Assembly: GCA_023666275.1 (NCBI GenBank)
Contig: JAMPCJ010000005.1
Coordinates: 1-64,000 of the forward strand
Direction: 5' to 3'
Length of the DNA stretch: 64,000 nt
Source: Treponema brennaborense
Lineage (GTDB): Bacteria; Spirochaetota; Spirochaetia; Treponematales; Treponemataceae
In this document: piece after piece, positions 49,957 through 58,204 of the stretch
How the letters are laid out: the number at the start of each line of letters is the position of its first letter
Numbering within the stretch: position 1 is the stretch's first letter
Made by a program: the position numbers and the translations under genes
The notes under the pieces: generated by a model
The model's database searches: none
What the model was told of the DNA's origin: nothing
Seen by the model: the letters and a program-made list of their open reading frames with translations, nothing else

Positions 49957-52429
49957 ATCGCCTGCGTGTATATATGTTCCGCTGGCAATTTGGTGTTTAT
50001 TATATGCTGCCGTAATAATAATTTTTGTTTGTTCATTGTTCCGCACGCAGGATATTCACATTGATTCGAATCTTGCGGATATACTTCCGCCGTCGCACGC
50101 GCTGAAAAATGTTGCTTCTGCGGATGCAGCGTTCAGTTCGAAAAATGCGCGCAGTATTGTGATTTTTTCTGCGCATCGGGATTTTTCCGCTGCAAAAGCT
50201 GCCATGGAAAAATTGTACAATGAATGCAAACATGAAAGTTTTTTTGAAAGCATTATGCTGTACGCAGATGCTTCTGCTGCCGCGCAGATTTCCGATTTTT
50301 TATTTGAGTGGCGGTATAACTTGATTGATGATGAAACTGCTGCGCGGCTTGAACGCGGCGAGGCGGACAAAATTGCGCAGGAAGCGCTTGCCGCTGTTTT
50401 CGGCGGATTTGCTTTTTCCGATTTTTCTCATCTGGAAGAAGATCCTTTTTTGCTGACAGATAAAAATATGCGGATTTTTCTTAATGCCGCGCTTATGTCC
50501 GGTGCAGGACTGTTTGTAAAAGACGGCGTGCTTGCCGCAAATCACGAAGGTATATGGTATGTTATGCTCCGCGGAGTACTTTCCGAAAAAAGCACATCCG
50601 TTGCGAATAAACAAAGCGCGGTAAAATATATTTATAAATCCTGCGCGGAAATTCAAGAAAATGCCGCACGAGAAGCAGCATATAATAATGGCACTGCGGA
50701 AACAAACGATGCATTCTTTGCGCCGGAATTTTTTTACACGGGAATACCGTTTCATAGTTATGAGAGTTCATCTTCTGCTCAAAAAGAAATTTCTATTATC
50801 TCTTCCATTGCTATGGTGCTGGTAATTTGCATATTTTTGTGCGTATTCCGCAGTTTGTTCCCTGCGTTTGTTTCTGCATTCGCGGTGCTTCTTTCGTGCG
50901 TATTTGCTTGTGTTTCTGCGCTTTTGATTTTCAGAAAAATTCATTTGCTTACATTTGTGTTCGGTACGACGCTTATCGGAACATGTCTCGATTATTCGAT
51001 TCATTTTTTTGCGTACCGAAAAGATTTTTCGGTTTTGAAAAACGGCGGCAGTATTCGATCGCACATTTTCCGCGGCATCGGTATCAGTTTTTTGTCTACG
51101 GAAATATGCTGCGCGGCTCTTGCATTGGCGCCGTTTCCGCTGTTAAAGCAGGTTGCTGTTTTTCTTGCCGCCGGATTGCTTTGTGCTTTTTCGTGCGTTG
51201 TCTGCGTATATCCGTGTTTCGAAAATCGTGCTGTTCCTAAAAGAAAATATTTCCCCGAAAAATTTTTCCGTTTGCCTCTTTCATTTGTTTTGCGGAAAAA
51301 TATTTTTTTTGCCGGCATAAAAAAAACAGTGCGGCGCTTCCGATTATCTCCGCGAATGACAGCGGCATTGCCGGCCGCGGCTGCGCTGATTGTTTTGCTG
51401 TGCTGCAAAAATTCCGTCCGCATCGAAAACAATATCAGGAATTTATATAAAATGCCTGAACATCTTTTGCGCTCGGAACGGACAGCTTCGGAGATTTTTC
51501 AAACGAAAACTTCCGGATGGTATTTTTTGATTGAAGGCATTTCTCCGAATGATGTTCTGCTGCGCGAAGAACAATTGTGCCGCCGAATTGCGGAAGAACT
51601 CCCCGAAACGGATGCACGGAATTATGCTGCCGTATCGCGGTTTATTCCGTCCGAACAAAAACAGCGCCGCAGTTATGCCGCCGCACAGCAATTGCTGCCT
51701 GCCACTTTAAAACAATATGAAGCGCTCGGATTCTCCGCAGCGGAAGAAAAAGAATTGCGCCGCGGTTTTGAATCTGCCGCAGGGAAATTCTGTCCGCCGC
51801 CGAATTCTTCGAGAACAAACTTTCCCGATGTAATTGCCGCCGCCGTTGATAATTTATGGATCGGACAATGCGGCGAATTATATTATTCCTGCGTGATGCC
51901 GTTTTCTTCGGAAAATGAAGATGTGCTTCGCAGCATTGCGGAAACAGAGGAACATGTATATTTTGTAAATAAATCGAAAGACATAAATAAGGAACTTGAT
52001 TCGCTGACGGCGGCTATGCTGAAATTGCTTGCTTTGGCATTTGCGGTGATAACAGCGATGCTCGTATATTTGTATCCGCTGAAAACTGCGCTGTCGATTG
52101 CCGCTGCGCCGTTGTTTGCCGGATTGATAACCGCCGCGGTTCTCGCTGCCTGCGGTGCTGCTGTCGGATTTTTTTCGGCGACCGGTTTTGTTCTTGTGTT
52201 CGGGCTTGGACTTGATTATATTATCTACAATGTGGAAGGACGAAAATCCGATGCGGAAAAAACGACGCGTTCCGCAGTGCTGCTTTCATATATAACAACA
52301 GCACTTTCTTTCGGCGCGCTGTCGCTGACCGGTTTTGCGCCGGTTCATATATTCGGACTGACAGTATGCGTCGGTTTGACGGCGGCGTTCGTTTTTCCGT
52401 TATTGCTTGCAAGTCAGGAGAAAGAATGA
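49925..52429 (+). CDS. MMPL/RND family exporter
   Basis: An 834-aa inner-membrane pump with about 12 segments in two similar halves, each with a large periplasmic loop (about 45-270 and 500-680). Sterol-sensing-like regions are FVFGTTLIGTCLDYSIHFFAY (near 345) and ATGFVLVFGLGLDYIIYNVEG (near 757), with Asp residues typical for proton coupling. It most likely extracts the pigment lipid and passes it to the LolA-like protein. ATG at 49925, with a second ATG directly after; the end overlaps the lipoprotein gene as ATGA. Confidence 0.9.
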   Translation: MMKKHFLPKTESPACIYVPLAIWCLLYAAVIIIFVCSLFRTQDIHIDSNLADILPPSHALKNVASADAAFSSKNARSIVIFSAHRDFSAAKAAMEKLYNECKHESFFESIMLYADASAAAQISDFLFEWRYNLIDDETAARLERGEADKIAQEALAAVFGGFAFSDFSHLEEDPFLLTDKNMRIFLNAALMSGAGLFVKDGVLAANHEGIWYVMLRGVLSEKSTSVANKQSAVKYIYKSCAEIQENAAREAAYNNGTAETNDAFFAPEFFYTGIPFHSYESSSSAQKEISIISSIAMVLVICIFLCVFRSLFPAFVSAFAVLLSCVFACVSALLIFRKIHLLTFVFGTTLIGTCLDYSIHFFAYRKDFSVLKNGGSIRSHIFRGIGISFLSTEICCAALALAPFPLLKQVAVFLAAGLLCAFSCVVCVYPCFENRAVPKRKYFPEKFFRLPLSFVLRKNIFFAGIKKTVRRFRLSPRMTAALPAAAALIVLLCCKNSVRIENNIRNLYKMPEHLLRSERTASEIFQTKTSGWYFLIEGISPNDVLLREEQLCRRIAEELPETDARNYAAVSRFIPSEQKQRRSYAAAQQLLPATLKQYEALGFSAAEEKELRRGFESAAGKFCPPPNSSRTNFPDVIAAAVDNLWIGQCGELYYSCVMPFSSENEDVLRSIAETEEHVYFVNKSKDINKELDSLTAAMLKLLALAFAVITAMLVYLYPLKTALSIAAAPLFAGLITAAVLAACGAAVGFFSATGFVLVFGLGLDYIIYNVEGRKSDAEKTTRSAVLLSYITTALSFGALSLTGFAPVHIFGLTVCVGLTAAFVFPLLLASQEKE

Positions 52430-53034
52430 ATGTAAAACATGCCGCGGCATTTCTCGGTGCGGGAATTTTATTGTTATTCGCCGCATCGTGCGGAGCAACC
52501 GGAAAAAATATTGCGGAAACTTATCCCGCCGCGGAAAAATCCGTTTCTGTGCGTCTGTCCGGAAAATCCGTTTATACGCTTTTGCCGGTGCGCTGCATGG
52601 AAGGAAGCATTGACGGCGTACAGCACATATCGGCGTCTTTCGGAAATAAATCTTTTTCTGCCGATGCGTTTGTGCAGTCTGACGCTGAAAAACTTTTTAT
52701 AATTGTATTCAATAATTTCGGCAGCACCATGGCGGAAATCGAATACGCCGGCAATGCGGTTTCTTTATATTCGGCAATGCTTCCTGATTTTATTAAACCG
52801 GAATATATAATTGCCGATTTTCAATTTTGCTTTTATGAAGTATCTTCTGTTTCTGCTGCGCTTTGCAAAAGCGGATTGACGCTGAAAACTGCGCACGAAA
52901 ACGAAACCGAAATTCGCCGTATATATAACGGGAAAAAATTGATAATCGAAATAAAAAAAAGCGGCGCATTTGCAGAGTATTCGAATTATGCGCGGGGATA
53001 TTTTTACAAGCTGAACGGCGATTATCCGAAATAA
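52426..53034 (+). CDS. DUF3261-like lipoprotein
   Basis: A 202-aa probable outer-membrane lipoprotein with a lipobox ending LLLFAASC (Cys22). The mature part is beta-rich and ends with RRIYNGKKLIIEIKKSG. Its position after an MMPL exporter, and its size, match the DUF3261 proteins of aryl-polyene clusters, which may receive the lipid at the outer membrane. AGGAG precedes the ATG. Confidence 0.78.
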   Translation: MNVKHAAAFLGAGILLLFAASCGATGKNIAETYPAAEKSVSVRLSGKSVYTLLPVRCMEGSIDGVQHISASFGNKSFSADAFVQSDAEKLFIIVFNNFGSTMAEIEYAGNAVSLYSAMLPDFIKPEYIIADFQFCFYEVSSVSAALCKSGLTLKTAHENETEIRRIYNGKKLIIEIKKSGAFAEYSNYARGYFYKLNGDYPK

Positions 53035-53055
53035 GTTCAATCGGAAAGGTTCTGA

Positions 53056-54264
53056 ATGCTGCAAAAAACTAACACGGAAATTTATCTTTCAAATCCCGGC
53101 GTCTTATGCTGTGCGGGAAATTCTCTGTCTGCGCTGTCTGCCGCGGCGGCTGCCGCAAGCACAGAAGGCATTGGCGAAACAGAATGCTGCGGAAAAAATT
53201 TTTTCGTCGGACGAATCGATGATCGTTTTATTCCGCCCTCCGATGACCGATTTGACATGAGGATTTTGCGCATTGTTGCCGCCGCACTTGAACAAATCCG
53301 TCCGGCGGTTGAAAAAGCGAAATCACGATACGGTGCGGATCGAATCGGCGTGTGCATCGGTTCCTGTGATAACGGTTCCGAATTGTCATTGGAAGCGCAC
53401 CGCTCGTTTTTTGCGGCAAAGTCTTTTCCGAAAAATTATCGGCTTGAAATTCAAGGCGCGTCATATCCCGCTTCGTTTGTTTCCCGCATTTGCGGTGTTT
53501 CCGGAATTTCACTCGCATTTTCGACAGCGTGTTCGTCTTCTGCGAGTGCTTTGGCAAAAGCGCGTCAGCTTATTCTCGGCGGACTGTGCGATGCGGTTAT
53601 TGCGGGCGGTGCGGATATTGTTTCGCAGACAGTGCTGCTGGGCTTTGATTCTTTGCAGACGGTGTCGGAAAAAATTTGCAATCCGTTCAGCAAAAACCGC
53701 AGCGGCATTACGCTTGGCGAAGGCGCCGCATTTTTTCTTCTTGCAAAAGACGATACAGACGGTTCCGGTATTGTGCTTGCCGGCTGCGGAGAAAGCGCCG
53801 ATGCGTCGCATATTACATCACCGCGTGCGGACGGATACGGTGCGCAGACAGCTATGAATGCAGCGCTGGCGGATGCGGATGTTCTTCCCGGCTGCATCGA
53901 TTATGTGAATTTGCATGGAACGGGAACCGTGCTCAATGACAGCATGGAAGCGGCAGCTGTTGCTTCGGTATTTCCTGCCGATGTAATTGTCAGTTCCACA
54001 AAACCGATAACAGGCCATACGCTTGGCGCTGCCGGTGCGCTTGAACTTGCGCTTTGCATGTCGAGCATGCAGCAGCGCATTCTGCCCTGCCATTGCTGGG
54101 ATGGAATGCAAGATCCGCTGCTGCCGCGTTTGAATTTTGCGCATCAAAATCACGCGCTTCCTGCTGTTCGATATTGCATGAGCAATTCGTTTGCATTCGG
54201 CGGCTGCAATGTCAGTTTGATTATACGAAATATTCGTTGCCGGAACGGAAATCTTCCGTTTTGA
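53056..54264 (+). CDS. Beta-ketoacyl-ACP synthase (ApeO-like)
   Basis: A 402-aa condensing enzyme that elongates the polyene with malonyl-ACP. The catalytic triad is complete: Cys in AFSTACSSSASALAKAR (near 158), His in NLHGTGTVLND (near 286) and His in KPITGHTLGAAGALEL (near 320). The C-terminal NSFAFGGCNVSLI is typical. It probably dimerises with the half-size chain length factor encoded at 43432. Only one full ketosynthase is present; many aryl-polyene clusters have a second (ApeR). Confidence 0.93.
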   Translation: MLQKTNTEIYLSNPGVLCCAGNSLSALSAAAAAASTEGIGETECCGKNFFVGRIDDRFIPPSDDRFDMRILRIVAAALEQIRPAVEKAKSRYGADRIGVCIGSCDNGSELSLEAHRSFFAAKSFPKNYRLEIQGASYPASFVSRICGVSGISLAFSTACSSSASALAKARQLILGGLCDAVIAGGADIVSQTVLLGFDSLQTVSEKICNPFSKNRSGITLGEGAAFFLLAKDDTDGSGIVLAGCGESADASHITSPRADGYGAQTAMNAALADADVLPGCIDYVNLHGTGTVLNDSMEAAAVASVFPADVIVSSTKPITGHTLGAAGALELALCMSSMQQRILPCHCWDGMQDPLLPRLNFAHQNHALPAVRYCMSNSFAFGGCNVSLIIRNIRCRNGNLPF

Positions 54265-54312
54265 ATACGCGCTGCCGGACATGAATAATCATATCATTTG
54301 CAGAGGTTCCCG

Positions 54313-54840
54313 ATGATCATTTCAAATGACTGTATTGCAAATCTTGTGCCGCATAAAGGAAAAATGCTTCTTTTGAACAGAATTGTATTTTTCGATACAA
54401 AAGAAGGACTGCTTGTTTCGGAAAGCGATATTTCTGCGGACTGGCTGTTTTACGATGCCGCGCTTTCGGGTGTGCCGTCCTGGGTTTCTTTTGAACTCAT
54501 GGCGCAGAGCATCGCGGCTTTGAACGGCATTGCGGAGCGGGAAAAAACAGCACGCGCTTCTGCCTGCGGTTCGCCGCCGGCGTTCGGCACAGATGCTTTT
54601 TGTTCCGCGCCGGATTTTCTTTCCCGCAGTGATATGATAAAACCGAAAACAGGATTTATCGTAAGCATTTCCGCAATGCACTTTTCGGTGCCGGTTTTGA
54701 CCGTCGGTTCCGCCGTGCGGACGGAAGTTCTCATCGAATGCAGGGATAACAATGTCTGTTCATTTACGGGCACGGTAACGCAAAACGGCATTGAAGCGGG
54801 GTGCGGCAGACTTGTTGCCGCGGAACACGAAAGCAAATAA
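54313..54840 (+). CDS. Hotdog-fold 3-hydroxyacyl dehydratase (ApeP-like)
   Basis: A 175-aa protein similar to the second dehydratase of aryl-polyene synthases. Features are LVPHKGKMLLLNRIV near the N-terminus (family His) and PSWVSFELMAQSIAALNG around 55-72. It would remove water to create each double bond, possibly together with the hotdog domain of the fusion protein. AGAGG lies 7 nt before the ATG at 54313; the TTG at 54298 is less likely. Confidence 0.85.
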   Translation: MIISNDCIANLVPHKGKMLLLNRIVFFDTKEGLLVSESDISADWLFYDAALSGVPSWVSFELMAQSIAALNGIAEREKTARASACGSPPAFGTDAFCSAPDFLSRSDMIKPKTGFIVSISAMHFSVPVLTVGSAVRTEVLIECRDNNVCSFTGTVTQNGIEAGCGRLVAAEHESK

Positions 54841-54871
54841 TTCGGGAACAAATACGGCAAACGGAGTATGT

Positions 54872-55603
54872 ATGGAATGTGAAAAAAAAGTGCTGATTAC
54901 CGGAGCATCCGGCGGAATAGGTCGTGCAGTTGCGCTTTCGGCAGCGTCGGCAGGTTTCGGCGTTGTTGTACATTGCAATCGCGCAAAAGAGCGTGCGGAA
55001 GAAGCTGCGGATATGATTGCCGCAGCAGGCGGATGCGCCGAAGTTTTGCAGTTTGATATTGCGGACAGACAGGATTGCGCGGAAAAACTGAATGCTTGGG
55101 TAGAAAAAAACGGCGCGCCTTGGGGCGTTGTTTGCTGTGCGGGAATATGCCGCGACAACGTATTTCCCGCTTTAAGCGCCGATGATTGGGATTCCGTACT
55201 CCGCGTAAATCTGGATGGTTTTTACAATGTTCTGAATCCGCTTGTAATGCCGATGTGCCGTCGCCGCCGCGGCCGGATAATCACAATTTCTTCCGTGTCC
55301 GGCATTATGGGAAATTACGGTCAGGTGAATTACAGTGCGGCAAAGGCGGGAATTATCGGCGCGACAAAAGCACTCGCCGCGGAACTTGCGGGACGATCCA
55401 TTACCGTAAATTGCATCGCGCCGGGGTTTATCGATACCGATATGACAGCTTCTGTGCCGGCAGCTGACGCAATCCTTCGGCAAATTCCGATGCGGCGTGC
55501 CGGAAAGCCGGAAGAAGTCGCAGCGGCTGCGGTTTTTCTGCTTTCCGATGCGGCGTCATATATTACCCGTCAGGTTATTTCCGTGAACGGCGGCTTGATA
55601 TAA
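54872..55603 (+). CDS. 3-oxoacyl-ACP reductase (ApeQ/FabG-like)
   Basis: A 243-aa short-chain dehydrogenase. NAD(P)H binding is by TGASGGIGRAVALS, and the catalytic Ser, Tyr and Lys are in ISSVSGIMGNYGQVNYSAAKAG. It reduces the ketoacyl-ACP after each condensation. The GGAG 5 nt before the ATG at 54872 fixes the start. It is the last gene of the cluster; the next gene is convergent. I see no clear terminator in the 128 nt between them. Confidence 0.93.
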   Translation: MECEKKVLITGASGGIGRAVALSAASAGFGVVVHCNRAKERAEEAADMIAAAGGCAEVLQFDIADRQDCAEKLNAWVEKNGAPWGVVCCAGICRDNVFPALSADDWDSVLRVNLDGFYNVLNPLVMPMCRRRRGRIITISSVSGIMGNYGQVNYSAAKAGIIGATKALAAELAGRSITVNCIAPGFIDTDMTASVPAADAILRQIPMRRAGKPEEVAAAAVFLLSDAASYITRQVISVNGGLI

Positions 55604-55731
55604 CCGCTGCCCCGCGTTATGGATTGATGCGGAATCGGAGCGGAGCGCGGAATGCGCACTCAAACAAATCCGTTTCTGCGTTTTGTGCAGGCAGGAAATG
55701 CCGCTGAAATATTCGCTGTTTGCAATGCATT

Positions 55732-56316
55732 TTATAAATGCCGATATTTTTCTTTGTCTTTTTCCGTGAGTTTTCGGATTACTCGGCAGGGATTCCCTGC
55801 GGCAAGGACATCGGACGGAATATTTTTCACGACAACGCTTCCTGCGCCGATTACGGTGTTGTCGCCGATTGCAACGCCCGGCACTACTGTTACACCTGCG
55901 CCGATCCAAACATTATTTCCGATTGAAATGGGAAGCGCGATTTCCAAACCTTTGCTGCGCTGTTCTGCGTCAAGCGGATGTCCGGCAGCGGAAAAACAGC
56001 AATTCGGCGCAATAAAAACATTATCGCCGAATGTTATTCGTGCCGTATCGAGAATAACACAATTGTGATTCGCGTAAAAATTGCTGCCGACAAAAATATT
56101 GTATCCGTAATCGCACCAAAACGGAGCCGTAACTTCCGCGTTGTCCTTTATGCCGCCGAATATGCGATGCAGCAGCTGCCGCTGTTTTTCCGTATCCGAA
56201 GGCTTGCAGAGATTGAATTCGAAACATAAATCCTTGCAGATTGTCCGTTCTTTTTTTAATGTTTCGTCATTGGCATCGAACAAATATCCCGATGCGGCTT
56301 TTTCGCGTTCTGTCAT
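55732..56316 (-). CDS. Maltose/galactoside O-acetyltransferase-like (hexapeptide repeat)
   Basis: A 194-aa acetyl-CoA-dependent transferase of the Maa/LacA group. The N-terminal Mac domain (TEREKAASGYLFDANDETL) is followed by left-handed beta-helix repeats (FVGSNFYANHNCVILDTARI onward), with the catalytic His in SAAGHPLD. The true acceptor is unknown. GGGAG precedes the ATG at 56316. A longer frame starts within the thrH stop (TAATG), so both starts are thinkable. Confidence 0.9.
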   Translation of the reverse strand: MTEREKAASGYLFDANDETLKKERTICKDLCFEFNLCKPSDTEKQRQLLHRIFGGIKDNAEVTAPFWCDYGYNIFVGSNFYANHNCVILDTARITFGDNVFIAPNCCFSAAGHPLDAEQRSKGLEIALPISIGNNVWIGAGVTVVPGVAIGDNTVIGAGSVVVKNIPSDVLAAGNPCRVIRKLTEKDKEKYRHL

Positions 56317-56360
56317 ATATTCTCCCGAAAACTGCCGTACGCCGTGAAATCGCGGCACCA

Positions 56361-56978
56361 TTATGCATTGCGTTCCGCTTCTATCGTCCGCCGTACTGCG
56401 GCATACAAATCTTCATATACATCAAATGCTTGTATTTGCGGATACTCGGCTTTTATGTGTTCCGGTGCGCGGAATAAAAAACCTGCCTGCGATGCTTGAA
56501 TCATTGCGAGATCGTTAAATGAATCGCCGGACGCAATTGTTTTATAGCCGATTGACTGCAATGCACGTACCGCGTGGTATTTTCCGTTTTCCTGCCGAAG
56601 CGAATATCCCGACAGCATGCCGCCGGCGTCGGTATGCAGCTCATTGCAGAAAATTGTCGGCATTCCCAGTTTTTTCATCAGCGGCGCGGCGAATTGCGTA
56701 AACGTATCGGATAAAATAATGACTTGGCAAGTATTCCGCAAATTATCCAAAAATTGCTTTGCGCCGGGCAGCGGTTCTATTTTATTGATGGTGTTTTGAA
56801 TATCCGCAAGTCCGAGTTTATGTTCTTTAAGTACGGCAATTCTTTTTTTCATGAGTATGTCATAATCGGAAATATCGCGCGTTGTCAGTTCAAGCTCTTT
56901 TATGCCTGTTTCTTTTGCAAACGCAATCCAAATTTCCGGTACGAGAACGCCTTCCAAATCAAGGCACGTGATATACAT
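56361..56978 (-). CDS. thrH: ThrH-type phosphoserine phosphatase/homoserine phosphotransferase
   Basis: A 205-aa HAD enzyme. The first motif is DLEGVLVPEIWIAFA, with Glu where classical SerB has Asp, as in ThrH; SDTFTQF and GDSFNDLAM are motifs II and III. ThrH can dephosphorylate phosphoserine and phosphorylate homoserine. It is the first gene of a two-gene minus-strand unit. GGAG precedes the ATG. Confidence 0.92.
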   Translation of the reverse strand: MYITCLDLEGVLVPEIWIAFAKETGIKELELTTRDISDYDILMKKRIAVLKEHKLGLADIQNTINKIEPLPGAKQFLDNLRNTCQVIILSDTFTQFAAPLMKKLGMPTIFCNELHTDAGGMLSGYSLRQENGKYHAVRALQSIGYKTIASGDSFNDLAMIQASQAGFLFRAPEHIKAEYPQIQAFDVYEDLYAAVRRTIEAERNA

Positions 56979-57280
56979 TGATTTCTCCTGTTACGATAAA
57001 GTTCGCATATACTAGCATAAACGCGGGGTTTTATTCAAACACAGCTCCGCGCAGCATGTATAAAAAAAGATACGCATGTATGAAAAAAAATAATACACTT
57101 TTTGTGCCGTGCCGTGCTGCGGATAACATATATTTTCATGCGGCAGGAAAAGAACCGTATTTATTTACGATTGGAGCGGTTATTTTGCTTCGCCGGTTGT
57201 ATATTTGTGCATAATTTCGTTTACTCTTTTTAGGAAAAATTGGCATACGTTTTGCATAATAAAAAACAGGATAAAGAAAA
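56979..57280. other. Divergent intergenic region thrH / sigma factor
   Basis: About 300 nt without a credible gene; a 78-codon frame on the plus strand has no ribosome binding site or recognisable composition. The left end holds the thrH ribosome binding site. The right end holds the sigma-54-type promoter of the sigma factor gene. The A/T-rich middle could hold enhancer sites, but I see no clear inverted repeat. Confidence 0.5.
57240..57256 (+). promoter_or_regulatory. Sigma-54 (-24/-12) type promoter
   Basis: TTGGCATACGTTTTGCA has GG at 57242-57243 and GC at 57254-57255 with the required 10 nt between. It matches the consensus TTGGCACG-N4-TTGCA except at two positions. The predicted start is about 12 nt downstream, leaving a short leader with AGGA before the ATG at 57281. 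Confidence 0.72.
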
Positions 57281-58102
57281 ATGGCACAAAAAATGTTTAA
57301 TACGTATATTGCGCAAATACAAAAGTATCCGCTTTTGACAGCGGAAGAAGAGCTTGCACTCGCGGATCAAATACAAAGCGGAGATTCGGCAGCAAAGCAG
57401 CGCCTTATACAAAGCAATCTGCGGCTGGTTGTCAGCATTGCGAAAAAATATAAAAACACATCGATTCCATTGCTTGATATAATTCAGGAAGGCAACCTCG
57501 GTTTGATTCTGGCGGCGGAACGATATAAAGCTTCTTTTAAAACACGTTTTTCTACGTATGCGTATTTATGGATTACGCAGTCGATTCTGCGTTTTATCCG
57601 CAACCGCAAATCGCTTATTATCGTTCCGCATCGAAAAGAAAATATGATCAGAAAACTCAACGCTGCGCGGGAATATCTGTTTAATCAGCATGGCCATGAA
57701 GCTGGCATTGAAGAGCTTGCGGACTTTTTAGGCGTAAGTACCGAAGAAGTAAAAGACGCGCTCCGTTTTTCGTATACTATTGCAAGCCTTGAAACCGAAA
57801 TCACCGGCGAATCGGATTCCGAAGTGAAAGATGTGCTGCCTGACACGACGTATTCTCCGGAAGAAGAAATGCTGCGCGACACGGAACGGCATGAAATTAT
57901 CAAGCTGTTCCGCATTCTTTCTCCGGCAGAACAATCCGTTTTGTATTACCGCTATAATCTCGGATACGATGAAAAAACAAAAACACTCCGCCAGCTGGGA
58001 GAAATGCTGGGCGTTTCTTCCGAAACCGTGCGGCAAATGGAAATGCGCGCCATCAAGCGCCTGCGTATTGCTGTTTCCGGACAAAATCGTTCTTTCGCGT
58101 AA
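57281..58102 (+). CDS. Alternative sigma factor, RpoS/RpoH-like (sigma-70 family)
   Basis: A 273-aa group 2/3 sigma factor. Region 1.2 (YPLLTAEEELALADQIQSGD), region 2 (NLRLVVSIAKKYKNTSIPLLDIIQEGNLGL; FSTYAYLWITQSI), a region 3-like helix set and region 4 (RQLGEMLGVSSETVRQMEMRAIKRLR) are all present; region 1.1 is absent. It would direct RNA polymerase to a stress or host-adaptation regulon. The gene itself appears to be under sigma-54 control. AGGA lies 9-10 nt before the ATG. It is monocistronic as far as can be seen. Confidence 0.93.
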   Translation: MAQKMFNTYIAQIQKYPLLTAEEELALADQIQSGDSAAKQRLIQSNLRLVVSIAKKYKNTSIPLLDIIQEGNLGLILAAERYKASFKTRFSTYAYLWITQSILRFIRNRKSLIIVPHRKENMIRKLNAAREYLFNQHGHEAGIEELADFLGVSTEEVKDALRFSYTIASLETEITGESDSEVKDVLPDTTYSPEEEMLRDTERHEIIKLFRILSPAEQSVLYYRYNLGYDEKTKTLRQLGEMLGVSSETVRQMEMRAIKRLRIAVSGQNRSFA

Positions 58103-58167
58103 TCATAAATCATCCGTGTATTGTGCAGGACGGGCGGAAAAAACGCAGACGGCGGAAAACACGTTCA

Positions 58168-58196
58168 TTGACTTCGATGCGACATCTAGGTACACT
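58168..58196 (+). promoter_or_regulatory. Leaderless-type promoter of the deacetylase-like gene
   Basis: TTGACT (58168-58173), 17 nt, TACACT (58191-58196), 8 nt, ATG at 58205. Confidence 0.75.
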
Positions 58197-58204
58197 ATTT
58201 TGTC

